Source: Rubripirellula sp. (lineage in GTDB: Bacteria > Planctomycetota > Planctomycetia > Pirellulales > Pirellulaceae). Taken from it: a stretch of DNA of 64,000 nt. Within the stretch, counting starts at the first letter, position 1; each line of letters begins with the position of its first letter. The stretch is taken from positions 283,591 to 347,590 of the forward strand of contig JAAXJB010000039.1 in assembly GCA_012270065.1 (NCBI GenBank), in the 5' to 3' direction. The translations under genes and the position numbers were made by a program. Positions 37,517 through 47,906 of this stretch are shown piece after piece. Under the pieces are notes generated by a model. It was not told the DNA's origin. It did not search any database and saw only the letters and a program-made list of their open reading frames with translations.

Positions 37517-38599
37517 TCAGTCAATCATATCACCGCGAAGTTGATCACGGTCATACTCAATCAAAGCATCCGTTACCGGTGTAAGATCACCGGCAATGAC
37601 CTGATCCAATTTGTAAAGAGTCAGATTGATTCGATGGTCTGTCAAGCGATTCTGCGGAAAGTTATAGGTGCGGATGCGCTGACTACGATCGCCTGAACCA
37701 ATCAGTCCCTTGCGTTGCTCAGCCTGCTTGGCTGCCTCTTCTTCTCGTTTCTTTTCGTAAATCCGTGCTTTCAAAACACGCAGGGCTTTGGCGAGATTCT
37801 TATGCTGACTCTTTTCGTCCTGGCACTGAACGACGATCCCCGTTTCATGATGCGTCAGGCGGATAGCCGACTCCGTCTTATTGACGTGCTGTCCTCCCGG
37901 CCCTGAAGCACCGAACTTGTCAACGCGATAGTCATCCGACTTCAGTTCGACTTCAACATCCTCTGGTTCCGGCATCACAGCGACGGTGGCGGCTGAAGTG
38001 TGAACACGCCCCTGAGTCTCCGTTTCCGGGACACGTTGCACACGATGTCCTCCGGACTCGTACTGCAAATCACGATATACCCCTTCTCCTTCCAGAGTCA
38101 GCGTGACCTCCTTGAAACCACCCATTTCGGTCGCGCTTGCATCCATGACTTCTGTTTTCCATCCACGATGCTCTGCGTAACGACGATACATTTCATAGAG
38201 ATCACGGGCGAACAACGCAGCTTCATCTCCTCCGGTTCCTGCACGCACTTCCATCACACATCGTGTCCGATGACTGTCATCACCACCAACCGTCAGTGAA
38301 AGCAGATCTTCCCAGATTTCCTCCCGTTGGCCGCGCAAAGTCTCTATTTCAGCCTCGGCCATCTCCCGCTCATCAGCATCATCAGCAGCCTCAGCCATCT
38401 CCTTGCAATCATGAATCTCATCGGTCAGACGTTTGAATTCACGATATTTGTTGGCAAGCTTGGCCAAACCTCCATGCTCCCGGGCAGTTGCACTCATCCG
38501 TGCTCCGTTTCCAAGAACTTCCGGATCCGACATGTCACGCTCCAATTGCTCAAAGCGAGACAGTTTGTCTTCCAACGTGTCGCGTATGGATCCACTCAT
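37517..38599 (-). CDS. prfA: Peptide chain release factor 1
   Basis: About 360 residues. The catalytic GGQ is in [35 protein letters not shown] is the conserved C-terminal segment, and the stop-codon recognition loop lies in between ([16 protein letters not shown]). It terminates translation at UAA and UAG. The ATG at 38597-38599 is typical for the family; nine extra codons upstream are open. Cluster rpmE-prfA-prmC. Confidence 0.94.
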   Translation of the reverse strand: MSGSIRDTLEDKLSRFEQLERDMSDPEVLGNGARMSATAREHGGLAKLANKYREFKRLTDEIHDCKEMAEAADDADEREMAEAEIETLRGQREEIWEDLLSLTVGGDDSHRTRCVMEVRAGTGGDEAALFARDLYEMYRRYAEHRGWKTEVMDASATEMGGFKEVTLTLEGEGVYRDLQYESGGHRVQRVPETETQGRVHTSAATVAVMPEPEDVEVELKSDDYRVDKFGASGPGGQHVNKTESAIRLTHHETGIVVQCQDEKSQHKNLAKALRVLKARIYEKKREEEAAKQAEQRKGLIGSGDRSQRIRTYNFPQNRLTDHRINLTLYKLDQVIAGDLTPVTDALIEYDRDQLRGDMID

Positions 38600-38729
38600 G
38601 GTGTTTTTTCGTACGATAGAGAGCACATGTGATCACAGTGGCCTCTGCGGAAAGGCCTCCCGTGCCACCAATCCACCAGCCGAATCGCAAATCGATGATG
38701 GATATTGATCAAACGCTTCAAATGTTTCC

Positions 38730-38775
38730 AAAAAAACAGCCGCTGCGGACGCTGTTGCGATACCCGAGCGGCTGT
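38730..38775 (-). terminator. Hairpin with T-run between rpmE and prfA
   Basis: A 9-bp stem ACAGCCGCT with AGCGGCTGT and a 22-base loop is followed on the minus strand by seven T (38730-38736). It lies shortly after the rpmE stop and would terminate or dampen transcription into prfA. Confidence 0.6.
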
Positions 38776-38803
38776 GATCGTGCTTCGTGACAACCGCAGT
38801 TCG

Positions 38804-39037
38804 TCACTTTTTGCCCTTGGCAGCAAGACTGCCATAGGTGCCAGCAGCAAATTTCTTCTGGAATTTGTCGATACGTCCAGCCGTATCAACGTACTTCAGC
38901 TTTCCGGTGTAAAAAGGATGACACTCATTGCAAATGTCGATCTTCAATTCGGACCGTACACTACGGGTCTTGAATGTGGTCCCACAACCGCAGGTAACCG
39001 TCGTCTCTTGATAATTGGGGTGAATGCCGTCTTTCAT
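38804..39037 (-). CDS. rpmE: 50S ribosomal protein L31
   Basis: From [20 protein letters not shown] the protein is 77 residues. The zinc-ribbon cysteines are CGC and later [13 protein letters not shown], so this is the zinc-containing form. The ATG at 39035-39037 has GAAAGAAG upstream. The frame is open for 31 more codons, but the family starts at this Met. Confidence 0.92.
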   Translation of the reverse strand: MKDGIHPNYQETTVTCGCGTTFKTRSVRSELKIDICNECHPFYTGKLKYVDTAGRIDKFQKKFAAGTYGSLAAKGKK

Positions 39038-39318
39038 GGCTTCTTTCAGATAGTTCGAGTTGGCTGGCTCTGGCTTAAGTACAGTGCCATTGAGCCCCGC
39101 ATCGTACGGTAGATACCCCATTTTGTTCAAGGCCTACGAGCCGGAAAGCGTGATTCACATCCGTGAAATCAGCCTCTAAATCAGCTCACCGTGGGCTGTC
39201 GCCCCGTTTTCCAAGGGCTCTGCTATTTGGAAACTTGTTCGAAACAGTCAATTTCCAATGGAGAATTTGGGGATCTATGCCACCATTTCCACTTTTGAAA
39301 GACTCCGTTACCGTCGGA

Positions 39319-40248
39319 TCAATCTTCAATCTGACCCGTCGTATCAGGACTTTTTGCAGGAGGAATCTGCATTGGAATTGCCCCGGCTTTGCCTTGATTG
39401 GGATCTGAATTGAGCTCAGCCCGCAACTCGGAATCCAGAAAATCACAGGCTTTTTTCAGCGCAATGGGATCCATCGCAGCCTGCATGTGGCCCGCATCAG
39501 CAATGGTGTAGAACTCTGTCTTGACCCCCGCCGACTTCAAAGCGAAATAACACGCCTTGGTCCAAGCAGCCGGAACGAGCTCATCGGCAGAACCACTGAA
39601 GAAGAAAACTGGTGCGTCACCGGCATCAATAAAAGCAGCCGGGGAAGCCAACCGGAATTTCTCTGTCTCGGAACTGAGATCACCTCCCATCCAGAATTCA
39701 GCCCAGCGACCATTGTCAGGAAACCAGCGAAAATCGGTCGGAGCCCCACCGGCAGCAGCGACCTGTATTCGGGTATCGGGATTGCCATTCTCCCCATCAG
39801 GTGCCGTTCCAGTAACTGCCAACAGCGAAACCAGATGACCACCCGCGGAATAGCCGATGGCGCCAATCCGGCTCGGATCCACCTTGTACTTGGAAGCATT
39901 CTTGCGGATCCACTTCACGGCTGCCCGGCAGTCCTCAATTTGGGCTGGAAACTTGTACTTGGGTGCAAGCCTGTAATCGATGGCGAAACACACGTAGCCA
40001 CGCTCGGCGAGCATGGCTGCATACGCAGCCAACTGCTTTCGGTTTCCGCTTCTCCACGCGCCACCATGAACCACCAGAATCGCTGGGTGATCTCCCGAAG
40101 ATTTGGGAAGAAAAATATCCAACAGCAAATCACGATCACCAGCCTTGGAATAGGTGACTTTCTCCAGAAGAGTGAACGACGGCTCAGCAAAAGCACATCC
40201 ACACCACAAACACACCGAGATGCAGCTGATAAGAACACGTATGAACAT
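39319..40248 (-). CDS. Secreted alpha/beta-hydrolase (esterase/lipase)
   Basis: A signal peptide (VLISCISVCLWCGCAFA) precedes a fold with the oxyanion motif HGGAWRSG and nucleophile GYSAGGH. The acid lies in FSGSADELVP and the histidine in ADAGHMQAAM. This is the BD-FAE/esterase group. A typical role is removal of acetyl or feruloyl groups from polysaccharides; the substrate is unknown. The start has GGAAAGGA upstream. Confidence 0.88.
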   Translation of the reverse strand: MFIRVLISCISVCLWCGCAFAEPSFTLLEKVTYSKAGDRDLLLDIFLPKSSGDHPAILVVHGGAWRSGNRKQLAAYAAMLAERGYVCFAIDYRLAPKYKFPAQIEDCRAAVKWIRKNASKYKVDPSRIGAIGYSAGGHLVSLLAVTGTAPDGENGNPDTRIQVAAAGGAPTDFRWFPDNGRWAEFWMGGDLSSETEKFRLASPAAFIDAGDAPVFFFSGSADELVPAAWTKACYFALKSAGVKTEFYTIADAGHMQAAMDPIALKKACDFLDSELRAELNSDPNQGKAGAIPMQIPPAKSPDTTGQIED

Positions 40249-40744
40249 CTTTCCTTTCCCCGCGGTTAGTGGTCAGCGACCCATCAGGTAGCTTCAATCG
40301 CTTGAGCAGCCCCCCATTGTAAGGACAGCGACACACTTTCCCCGTGTCGATGTGTAACGGGCAAGACAATCCTGGGGTCGTGGCTGCTGTGGGCAAGGCA
40401 ACCCTTGAGCTCCGAGATGAGAAACAACACGGATTGATAGCAATTGGGCAGGTCGACTTCTCATGGATCGTGATCCGCACCCTGACAGGATGGGACAACG
40501 CATTCAGTTGCAAAAACGCATGATCTTGGCACGATCGAGCAAGTGATTCCATGACCGTTCGATGAGAATCATCCCCTGCGGCATTTGTCTTTCCTGACCG
40601 CTTAAACCAACGAAACGACCTATCGGTGAATACGCTCATGAATCTAAGATCGCGATGCTCCGCAGGAAAGCCATTTGCCTTCCAACTGGCATCACCAGTC
40701 CGTTTGCCTTTCGGATTGTTCAAGCTGCCAAGGCAGGACACACA
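40249..40744. other. Intergenic region with no convincing gene
   Basis: About 500 bases between two divergent genes. A 188-codon minus-strand frame spans it but overlaps the esterase start in another frame and matches no family. No terminator or clear promoter was found. Confidence 0.4.
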
Positions 40745-42082
40745 ATGCACGAACGAACTCAGCGAACGACCGCAAGACTGCTGTTCGTTTTCTGCTGCGC
40801 GTTTCCCACTTCAGTCACTTGCTTGTGCATCTTGATGACATGGACGCCATGGTACCACTCGAAAGCGTTGACGACGCTGGAACGGGAACTCTCGCATACA
40901 ACTGGTCTGATTATCGAAATCGATGACTTTGAAAAACCAGCGCCTGCAAATTTCCGCCTGCTTGGCGTCACGGTCCGCGAGCCTGAAACAACCGAGGTCA
41001 TCGCTCAGATCCGGGAGATTCAACACGTGGAGAAAAATGGTTGCGTAACACTCCTTTTACAACAACCAGAGGTTCAAGCAGCTGAGCTCAAGGGAATATG
41101 GCATCTGTTGCATCAACGGTTTCTTTGCCGCCCTGACCTGACCTCCAATCCAGTTCAAGCATCTGCCAATGATCTTACTCTCCACAGCGGCACAGGAGCA
41201 TTGACGTTCAAAGATGTGGATGCATCGATTATCCCGGGGGACCATGAAGTCAAGGCAACCTTGGACTGCCTGCCTGCCAGTTCTCTTCACAATACGCCAG
41301 TCAACATCACAGTGCATCGCGATCGTAGTGGTAAAAACCCGGTCACACGTTGGTCGCTGGACACTCGAGGCACTGCCCTGCCCTGCTCTGCCATCGCGGA
41401 CTTTCTGCCAGAAATGGAGAGGCTGGGTTTGAATGCAGAATACACTGGGACAATGACTTGGCAGCTCGAGCCCAATCATTGGTGGATTGACCTCAGTGGA
41501 TCCCGTTTCACTGATATTTCTCTCGATCGTGTTTTTGAAAACAACTCACATCGTCTCAGTGGCACTGCGAACATCAATTTTGACCGTTGTCGCATCGATC
41601 CACACTCAAAACGAAGTGACATATCGGGTTCAATCGTTGCTCGGAACGGTCAGGTAGGTCGAAGTCTGCTACTTGCTGCCACTCAACACTGTGGTTTTGA
41701 GGTTCGAATCCAGGATCGTCTGATCGATCACCGGGGAGATGTCCCATACGACCTTCTCGGACTCGGGTTCAACGTGAACAACTCCCTGATCAAACTCACT
41801 GGAATCTGTCGTGGCGAAATCGGTTACGAGGGATTCCCTTCCAACGTTGTGTTATGTCTCGACGGCTTTCCGGTCGTACTTTCAACACCTCAGATGCTCG
41901 ATTCATTGAATGCCCTGCGCGTGGTCGCCCCCAACTACAGTGTTGCAGTACCAATGTCCGATCAGACGGACTGGTTAATGAACGTACTGATCCCTCCCAG
42001 CCGACCGCTGCCAGCAAACAAAACACGGATAAGATCCGCCGAAAACTGGCGCGGTGGTCCCACCATTTCCCAACCCCGTTGA
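40745..42082 (+). CDS. Membrane-anchored hypothetical protein
   Basis: I do not recognise a domain with confidence. From the ATG at 40745 (AGGA upstream) about 446 residues follow. One N-terminal span (ARLLFVFCCAFPTSVTCLC) leads to a long soluble part rich in beta-strands with alternating hydrophobic residues. Segments such as WHLLHQRFL, VDASIIPGDHEVKATLD and YTGTMTWQLEPNHWWIDLSG recall AsmA-like envelope proteins. A possible role in lipid or envelope transport is speculation. Confidence 0.65.
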   Translation: MHERTQRTTARLLFVFCCAFPTSVTCLCILMTWTPWYHSKALTTLERELSHTTGLIIEIDDFEKPAPANFRLLGVTVREPETTEVIAQIREIQHVEKNGCVTLLLQQPEVQAAELKGIWHLLHQRFLCRPDLTSNPVQASANDLTLHSGTGALTFKDVDASIIPGDHEVKATLDCLPASSLHNTPVNITVHRDRSGKNPVTRWSLDTRGTALPCSAIADFLPEMERLGLNAEYTGTMTWQLEPNHWWIDLSGSRFTDISLDRVFENNSHRLSGTANINFDRCRIDPHSKRSDISGSIVARNGQVGRSLLLAATQHCGFEVRIQDRLIDHRGDVPYDLLGLGFNVNNSLIKLTGICRGEIGYEGFPSNVVLCLDGFPVVLSTPQMLDSLNALRVVAPNYSVAVPMSDQTDWLMNVLIPPSRPLPANKTRIRSAENWRGGPTISQPR

Positions 42083-42103
42083 ACATTTCACCGGAAACGG
42101 AAT

Positions 42104-42376
42104 GTGGATCGACATGATCCGATGAGGCGTGTCAGCCGTACTTTGCATCAAGTAACCGACTTCGCAAATAAAAATAACGCAATCACGATTCGAGCAGATA
42201 AGCGAGCGCACCTTTCTGGGCGGACAATACTGCGACAAGACAAACATGAAACGGTGCCGGCATCCGACCCACCTCCACATGAAATCACCGGCGTAGTCAT
42301 GGCCGCAGACAATGGCGTTGTCCTGTATCTGTCCTATGACGACTTATCCGCCACATCAGCCCGACGCGACGTCTGA
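42104..42376 (+). CDS. Small hypothetical protein after the anchored protein
   Basis: A GTG at 42104 with GGAAACGGA upstream opens a 90-residue frame 21 bases after the previous stop. The end (ITGVVMAADNGVVLYLSYDD) has protein-like composition; no family is recognised. Its last 21 bases overlap the convergent end of the large cytochrome c maturation gene, so it could be chance. Confidence 0.35.
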   Translation: MDRHDPMRRVSRTLHQVTDFANKNNAITIRADKRAHLSGRTILRQDKHETVPASDPPPHEITGVVMAADNGVVLYLSYDDLSATSARRDV

Positions 42377-45300
42377 TCCAAAACGGATTTTGAGTGACCG
42401 CATGACAAGATCGAGTCCCACAAAGGCAAGCTGCAACAGTATGTAGACCGTCAGCCACATCAAGACGCCGGATGTAAACCCGTAACTGTGCATCCCGATC
42501 CCCAGTTCATTTGTGCCGAACCAACTCCACGCAGTGACAATGTTGCCACCGATTGCAAGCGCAGCAAATCCGCGTCCGGCAACCATGCCATCCCAACGGG
42601 CATGCAGCATCAATGCGTTCCAGATCACGATCAAAAGCGCTCCATTCTCTTTGGGATCCCAGCCCCAAAAACGCCCCCAACTGTCATCGGCCCAGAGCCC
42701 TCCCAGAACGGTGCCAACGAAACTGAACAGGATTCCAAAACAGGTTGCGCCGTAAATGCAGCGATAAACATCCCTCAGCTTCGCCTTATTGATTCCCAGC
42801 CATCCTGCAAATAGATACCCAGCTCCGAGGGTACCAGCGACCAGAGTCGCCACATATCCGAGTGAAACCGTGATCACATGGGTCGCGAGCCAGAATTGGG
42901 TGTCGAGTACGGCTTGCAGCACGGGCATGGTATCACCAGTGTTCAAACCATAGGCAACCAGCAGTGTCAGCACACCCGCAGCAGATGCCAACAGATTGCC
43001 GACACCATATCGGAAGATTCTCTCGACCAGCAGACCAAACAGCACTGCAGCCCAGCCGATGAACACGGCAGATGAATAAATGTTGATCACGGGTGCGCGT
43101 CCGGTGATCGCAATTCGACAAACAATCGCAACGGTATGCACAATGAATGCGATCAGCAGCATTCCCCAGACTGCTTGACGCAGTCGAGGAAGATTAATCG
43201 CAAAATAAATCAATCCCAGAACCAGTGTCACCAGATAAAGGATCATTGCCACGCCCGTTGGCCAGGATGCCTGCATCCATCGTTCCAGCGATACGAGGCG
43301 GGACGAGTAGCCAACGATGGGGTAGGCTGCCACAGCAGCATTGAGTTCATCTACGGCTTCGTTGAAGGCTATCGTATCATTGTTCTCGTAAGCTTTGACC
43401 ATTCCGTCAAAGCTCTCGATCGTTGCCGGCTTCTCCGGTACGGGCTGACCCTCTGCTGTTGCCCGAGCCTCCTCTTTCAGATGATCGAAACCGGCAACAG
43501 AAAACGCACTCCATTTGGGCTGATCAACCGTTTCGGAAGCAAGTTCGGCACTCGGTGGAATGATTGCCGCTGCAGGCATATCGCGAAGCTGTTCCATTCG
43601 TCGACCGAGTTCGGTGATTGCAAACGCTTCTCGGGAGGGCAAATCTGAGGGTCGTCCTGGGAAAAACCGTTTGTATTCCTCCTCGGACATGACCCTCAGG
43701 CTGTTGAGTATTGGCTGGAAGGACGCGGCAGCGAGCGTGTATTGTCGGGTCCGCCGATCGAGTTCCAACAGTTTGCGTTCTTTGAAAGATTGATCAGCAG
43801 TGTCTTTGCGTCGCGCCTCATCGACCATCCCGCTGACGCGTCCCCATTCGTCACGAATTTCCGCAAGCGAATAAAGCTTGCTCTTGCGTCTCGGCAACTC
43901 GAACTCACTGCGAACTTCCTCGGCATCAATCCGAAACATCCGCAGGTTTTCGATTTCCGGTTTTTCGCATGCAACCTCCATCAACCATTGCAGGGCAGAC
44001 ATTTTCTCCGCACCGACTCGGTCCCGCAGTCGACTGGGGGCTCCGGCAAGAGGAATTGACTCTTTGCTGCTGATGGCCTTCACCGTTTGTCGCGCGTACG
44101 CATCCAACGGCAGAACCCGACCACCAAACTGTGCGGGTATTTTTCCGGCAGCGTAAAAATCAAACTTCGTCTCCCGCTCTGCCGGACGCATGTCATCTTT
44201 CACGGCACCCCAAGGCACAAGCATCGTCCCTGCAAGCAGACCAAAGACGCCAACGCTGATCACAACCGGCAACCGGGAAGGTTTCTTGGGAGCCAATCCA
44301 TCACCGGCTGATTGCTCCGGCTCGACTTTCCCTGTCTCGCGCTCACGTCGTTTCAAAAAACGGGTCAATGTGCCAAAGAAGTGCGCCAGCATTCCCAATG
44401 CGGTAATACTGCAGGCCAAATAGGGAATCAGCCACCCGGAATTCCTGACAACCTGAATGCCCGTCATTTCCTTGCCACTGGGCAACGGCGTGTAACTGCT
44501 TTGATAGAAGGTCTCACCGCGATATCGCAATGGATTGTTCATCCAAACACGTTCACGTCGGTCTTCACCTGTGGCCTCATCAACAATACGAATGAATGAC
44601 GAGTAATCTCTGGGTGTATCGGTGCCACTGTAATTGACCCTGCGAACGTCAACCAACTGCACCCAGTATGGTTTTACCTCGCGATGAAACTTCAATCCGA
44701 GATCATAGGACGTCCCGTCGACGGTGACTGTATCGTAAAGATCCTTGCTCTTGCCATCAGCGACCAGCATCACGCGGTCCGACAGTTGCTGACTGACCAA
44801 GTGGACCCCCAACGAGTCACCCGACTGCTTGTCGATCAAGTCCACGTAAGCCGAACGCAGATTCAAGTCACTATCGGTTCCGCCGGACTTTCTCGCCTCA
44901 ACCGCTTCAACTTCAAGCCCGTATCCTGTTGTTGCGGTGTTTTCACCTTCAGGATCCCGGAGACTTGAATTTTCGAAGAAATCAACAACCCGGATATCTA
45001 CGGGCAGGGCATCATCGCTGATTACCGTTCCCGTCTTTGCAGCTTTACGCAAGCGGTTGCCCGGTATCGCAATTACCTCATCGCCCTGATCGGTCTTGGC
45101 AATCAAATCCAGTTCGACCAAATCGAGATTGACAAGTGTATTTGACGACTCGCCTTCAACAAGGCTGAGTCGTTGTTCCAGCTGACGATCACCGAATGCA
45201 AATTGCCCAAACATCAGCAGGCCTACACCCAAGTGCAGCAGCACGTTTCCACCCTGTTTGCCAAACACCATCAAACAACCCACCAGCAGAATGATGCCGG

Positions 45301-45994
45301 CGCCCAAACCCTTTGCCAATTGCCAGACGATTCGCAATCCTGGATCCCCAATGCGGAAATCAGAAAAAAGTGCGTAGCCGACGAATGCAAACAGGAGGGC
45401 GGCAAAACCATAGGAAAGAACCTTGATCGTCGACTGCGTGATCTTCGTGCCGGCATACACAAAACCGAATGCCATGACCGTGAGACCAGCCAAAAATGCA
45501 GCCCACAACGATTCGTAACTGATTGGCGGAGTCCCTTGCAAACCCTCACTGCTGTGGCCTGCTGCAACGATGAAACAAGCCAAGAGGGCCCCGATCGATA
45601 TCAGCCCCAGCCCATAATGAAGCTGTGATCCTTTCGCGTGAATCCTGAATCTGGTTGCCTTGGCAGCAACGAGATTCAGCATCAACAACGCACCAATCAA
45701 TGCTCCACCCGGAAACGGAATGCTTCCTCGAATCGGGGTTTCATGGGGATAAAATGCCTGGGGGAAGAAATCATCAAAGTAAAGCTGAGTGAACCAGCAG
45801 GTAAAGTACCGCTGCTTGACCTCGAACATGTTCATTTCATCCTGAGCCAAAGTGCCGACCAGCACTGTGACGAGGGATAACGCAAACAGCGCGACAGTAA
45901 ACTTCAACGAACCAATCGCAGCCACCATCCCGGACAGGGAGAGCGTACGAGTCTGAACTTTTGGACCGCGGGAAGAGTCTACAGTTGTCGACAT
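42356..45994 (-). CDS. Fused ResB-CcsA cytochrome c maturation protein
   Basis: The 1212 residues join the two System II subunits. The N-terminal part (about 1-550) has ResB spans (MVAAIGSLKFTVALFALSLV) and a large outer domain. A middle linker of about 300 residues is hydrophilic. The C-terminal part is CcsA with eight or so spans and the heme-handling tryptophan-rich motif SWGRFWGWDPKENGAL. It moves heme across the membrane and ligates it to apocytochromes, for example the diheme protein above. Fusions of the two are known in some bacteria. It lies 33 bases after the lipoprotein gene. Confidence 0.93.
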   Translation of the reverse strand: MSTTVDSSRGPKVQTRTLSLSGMVAAIGSLKFTVALFALSLVTVLVGTLAQDEMNMFEVKQRYFTCWFTQLYFDDFFPQAFYPHETPIRGSIPFPGGALIGALLMLNLVAAKATRFRIHAKGSQLHYGLGLISIGALLACFIVAAGHSSEGLQGTPPISYESLWAAFLAGLTVMAFGFVYAGTKITQSTIKVLSYGFAALLFAFVGYALFSDFRIGDPGLRIVWQLAKGLGAGIILLVGCLMVFGKQGGNVLLHLGVGLLMFGQFAFGDRQLEQRLSLVEGESSNTLVNLDLVELDLIAKTDQGDEVIAIPGNRLRKAAKTGTVISDDALPVDIRVVDFFENSSLRDPEGENTATTGYGLEVEAVEARKSGGTDSDLNLRSAYVDLIDKQSGDSLGVHLVSQQLSDRVMLVADGKSKDLYDTVTVDGTSYDLGLKFHREVKPYWVQLVDVRRVNYSGTDTPRDYSSFIRIVDEATGEDRRERVWMNNPLRYRGETFYQSSYTPLPSGKEMTGIQVVRNSGWLIPYLACSITALGMLAHFFGTLTRFLKRRERETGKVEPEQSAGDGLAPKKPSRLPVVISVGVFGLLAGTMLVPWGAVKDDMRPAERETKFDFYAAGKIPAQFGGRVLPLDAYARQTVKAISSKESIPLAGAPSRLRDRVGAEKMSALQWLMEVACEKPEIENLRMFRIDAEEVRSEFELPRRKSKLYSLAEIRDEWGRVSGMVDEARRKDTADQSFKERKLLELDRRTRQYTLAAASFQPILNSLRVMSEEEYKRFFPGRPSDLPSREAFAITELGRRMEQLRDMPAAAIIPPSAELASETVDQPKWSAFSVAGFDHLKEEARATAEGQPVPEKPATIESFDGMVKAYENNDTIAFNEAVDELNAAVAAYPIVGYSSRLVSLERWMQASWPTGVAMILYLVTLVLGLIYFAINLPRLRQAVWGMLLIAFIVHTVAIVCRIAITGRAPVINIYSSAVFIGWAAVLFGLLVERIFRYGVGNLLASAAGVLTLLVAYGLNTGDTMPVLQAVLDTQFWLATHVITVSLGYVATLVAGTLGAGYLFAGWLGINKAKLRDVYRCIYGATCFGILFSFVGTVLGGLWADDSWGRFWGWDPKENGALLIVIWNALMLHARWDGMVAGRGFAALAIGGNIVTAWSWFGTNELGIGMHSYGFTSGVLMWLTVYILLQLAFVGLDLVMRSLKIRFGSDVASG

Positions 45995-46027
45995 TTTTTC
46001 ATCACGTTTCGAGTAAGAGCGAATCGC

Positions 46028-47698
46028 TTACAAATTCAGCTTGAGAGACTTGAGGAAGGACTGAATTGCGCTGGCTTGGCTTTCCACTGTTTCGGCCGGT
46101 CCCGTCATCTTGACGAACAAGCTGCTGGTTCCATCTGATCCCAGCGGAATGATGGTGGCATCAATGGCGTTTCTGGCTGCAGCGTCCTCTTCGGAACCCA
46201 GCAATAGAAACCGTTTTCCCTTGGTACCGGCAACGGTGACCTCCTGTGCATCTTGCAATGCCTGATCAACCACAGCTTCCGGAACGGTACCATTTCTGAC
46301 CTGCCCCAACCATCTGGCGACGTTCCCTCGGAGATCACCACCAGCCGCTATGACTGTGATTTCAGCCGTTTTACCATCGGGTCCGACATCAAAAGCTGCC
46401 AGCCGCATGCTCGTTTTGCGGCCATCACGCCATCCAGCCGGGCGATCATAAGCAATCGGTCCCCTTTTCGCGTCGGAACGCGTGTCAGCATCCTGATCAT
46501 TGGGACCAGCCACAGTTGACGCAGATTTCCCCGGCTCTGTTGATGAACCAGTATCTACTGCAGATGACTTGGAAACCGCGGCCAGATCAACCCAGACCGA
46601 ACCCTCATCAGCCGCCTTCACGGTCAATGACTGACCACCCGCCCATTTCTCGCTTGAAGCGGGTAGGCCCATCTGGCCACGCCAACGGTTGACATTCATA
46701 TCGACCTGCTGACCCCATGACTTGTCGGGTTGTCGGACCAGCTTGGAAATACTGATATCCAGTTTCCCCGTTGGGGTGACAACATCGACTGTCGCGTAAC
46801 GGAAGGGCCGCTCACCACCTTTCGTCCAAGTCTTGGGCAGCGTTTCCAAATCAGGAACACCCTGATTGAACTCGATATTTTCTACAAACTCCTGCAATGT
46901 TTTTTCGACGAAGGCAACTGCTGTCTTCTCACCCATCACCTTGAAAAACCAGATATCCGAACCTTTGGGAACCATGGCAGCAAGCATCCGCTGGTCAGTC
47001 ACGGAAGAACCAGGCGGCGCAGTTCCGGGTCGCACGCTGGAATCAGCCAAAGGGGGACTGCGGTTGGCGAAGGGAGGTGACATCGTGCTCGCACCACCGG
47101 TCTCCCCGACCAGGTCAACCCAGACAGCATTGGGGTCGGCGTTCTCTACGACGATGGGCTCTCCGCCAGCCCATTTTTGATCGGACTTTGACAATCCCAA
47201 TTGCCCTCGCCAACGATTGACGTTGTCTTGAACCTGTTGATCCCAGGCATCGTCTCGCAATGGCAGTGAAGAAACACTGATTCCAAGTTGTTTGTCAGGC
47301 GTGTCCACATCGAGAGTCGCATAGCGGAACGGTTTTTCCCCGCCTCTCCGCCAACCATCGGGCAATTCCTTCAACTTCGGTGATCCGTCCTGGAACTCGA
47401 TGTCCTCCACGAAATCGCGAAACGTGCCTCGGAGGGATTCAATTGCCTCCTCGGGACCCGTGACTTTAAAGAACCAGATTTCCTTGCCTTTGGGTAACAT
47501 CGCTGCCAGCATGCGATCTTTGCCGGGCATCAATTTTGCCGGAATCTTCGTCGGAACGGTGTAAGTGACAATTGGATCCTGTTGCGTGCAACCTGCCCAG
47601 CTGCAGACGAGAAAGGCTAATGAAGCCAGGATGCATGGCAAACGTGTCACCGCTGGCAACTGAGACGGTCCGTGACATCTGATGTTTGAGCCCAACAT
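46028..47698 (-). CDS. Lipoprotein with two to three tandem repeats
   Basis: A lipoprotein signal (CILASLAFLVCSWAGC) starts the 556 residues. Two similar units follow: RMLAAMLPKGKEIWFFKVTG...KPFRYATLDV...VNRWRGQLGL and RMLAAMVPKGSDIWFFKVMG...RPFRYATVDV...VNRWRGQMGL. A third (GPIAYDRPAGWRDGRKTSMR ... VARWLGQV) appears in a different order, with the FVKMTGPAETVESQASAI part at its end. No function is known for the family. The gene sits directly upstream of the cytochrome c maturation fusion; a role in that process is inference. Confidence 0.8.
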   Translation of the reverse strand: MLGSNIRCHGPSQLPAVTRLPCILASLAFLVCSWAGCTQQDPIVTYTVPTKIPAKLMPGKDRMLAAMLPKGKEIWFFKVTGPEEAIESLRGTFRDFVEDIEFQDGSPKLKELPDGWRRGGEKPFRYATLDVDTPDKQLGISVSSLPLRDDAWDQQVQDNVNRWRGQLGLSKSDQKWAGGEPIVVENADPNAVWVDLVGETGGASTMSPPFANRSPPLADSSVRPGTAPPGSSVTDQRMLAAMVPKGSDIWFFKVMGEKTAVAFVEKTLQEFVENIEFNQGVPDLETLPKTWTKGGERPFRYATVDVVTPTGKLDISISKLVRQPDKSWGQQVDMNVNRWRGQMGLPASSEKWAGGQSLTVKAADEGSVWVDLAAVSKSSAVDTGSSTEPGKSASTVAGPNDQDADTRSDAKRGPIAYDRPAGWRDGRKTSMRLAAFDVGPDGKTAEITVIAAGGDLRGNVARWLGQVRNGTVPEAVVDQALQDAQEVTVAGTKGKRFLLLGSEEDAAARNAIDATIIPLGSDGTSSLFVKMTGPAETVESQASAIQSFLKSLKLNL

Positions 47699-47906
47699 TT
47701 CTACCTACTCGTGCATGATCAAACCCAACGTGGTCGGGCCCACGCCCCAACATCGTGCGTTTATCGGGACCAAAGGGAGGCCTTTTCCCGGACTCACTCT
47801 GTGTACGACCAAAAAATTCAAGCAGCCACCGAATCCCAACATTTGCTGGCCCCCGATCCCGGCGTATGAATCGGCTGAGGAAGCCGACCACCAAGGAGAT
47901 GGCCAC

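Noticed and set aside
40184..40750. 188-codon minus-strand frame between the esterase and the anchored protein
   Set aside because: It overlaps the esterase start in another frame, matches no family and has unlikely composition. The esterase start with its strong ribosome site is more convincing.
41701..41712. GGTTCGAATCC, resembling a tRNA T-arm
   Set aside because: Inside a coding region and without acceptor, D or anticodon stems around it.
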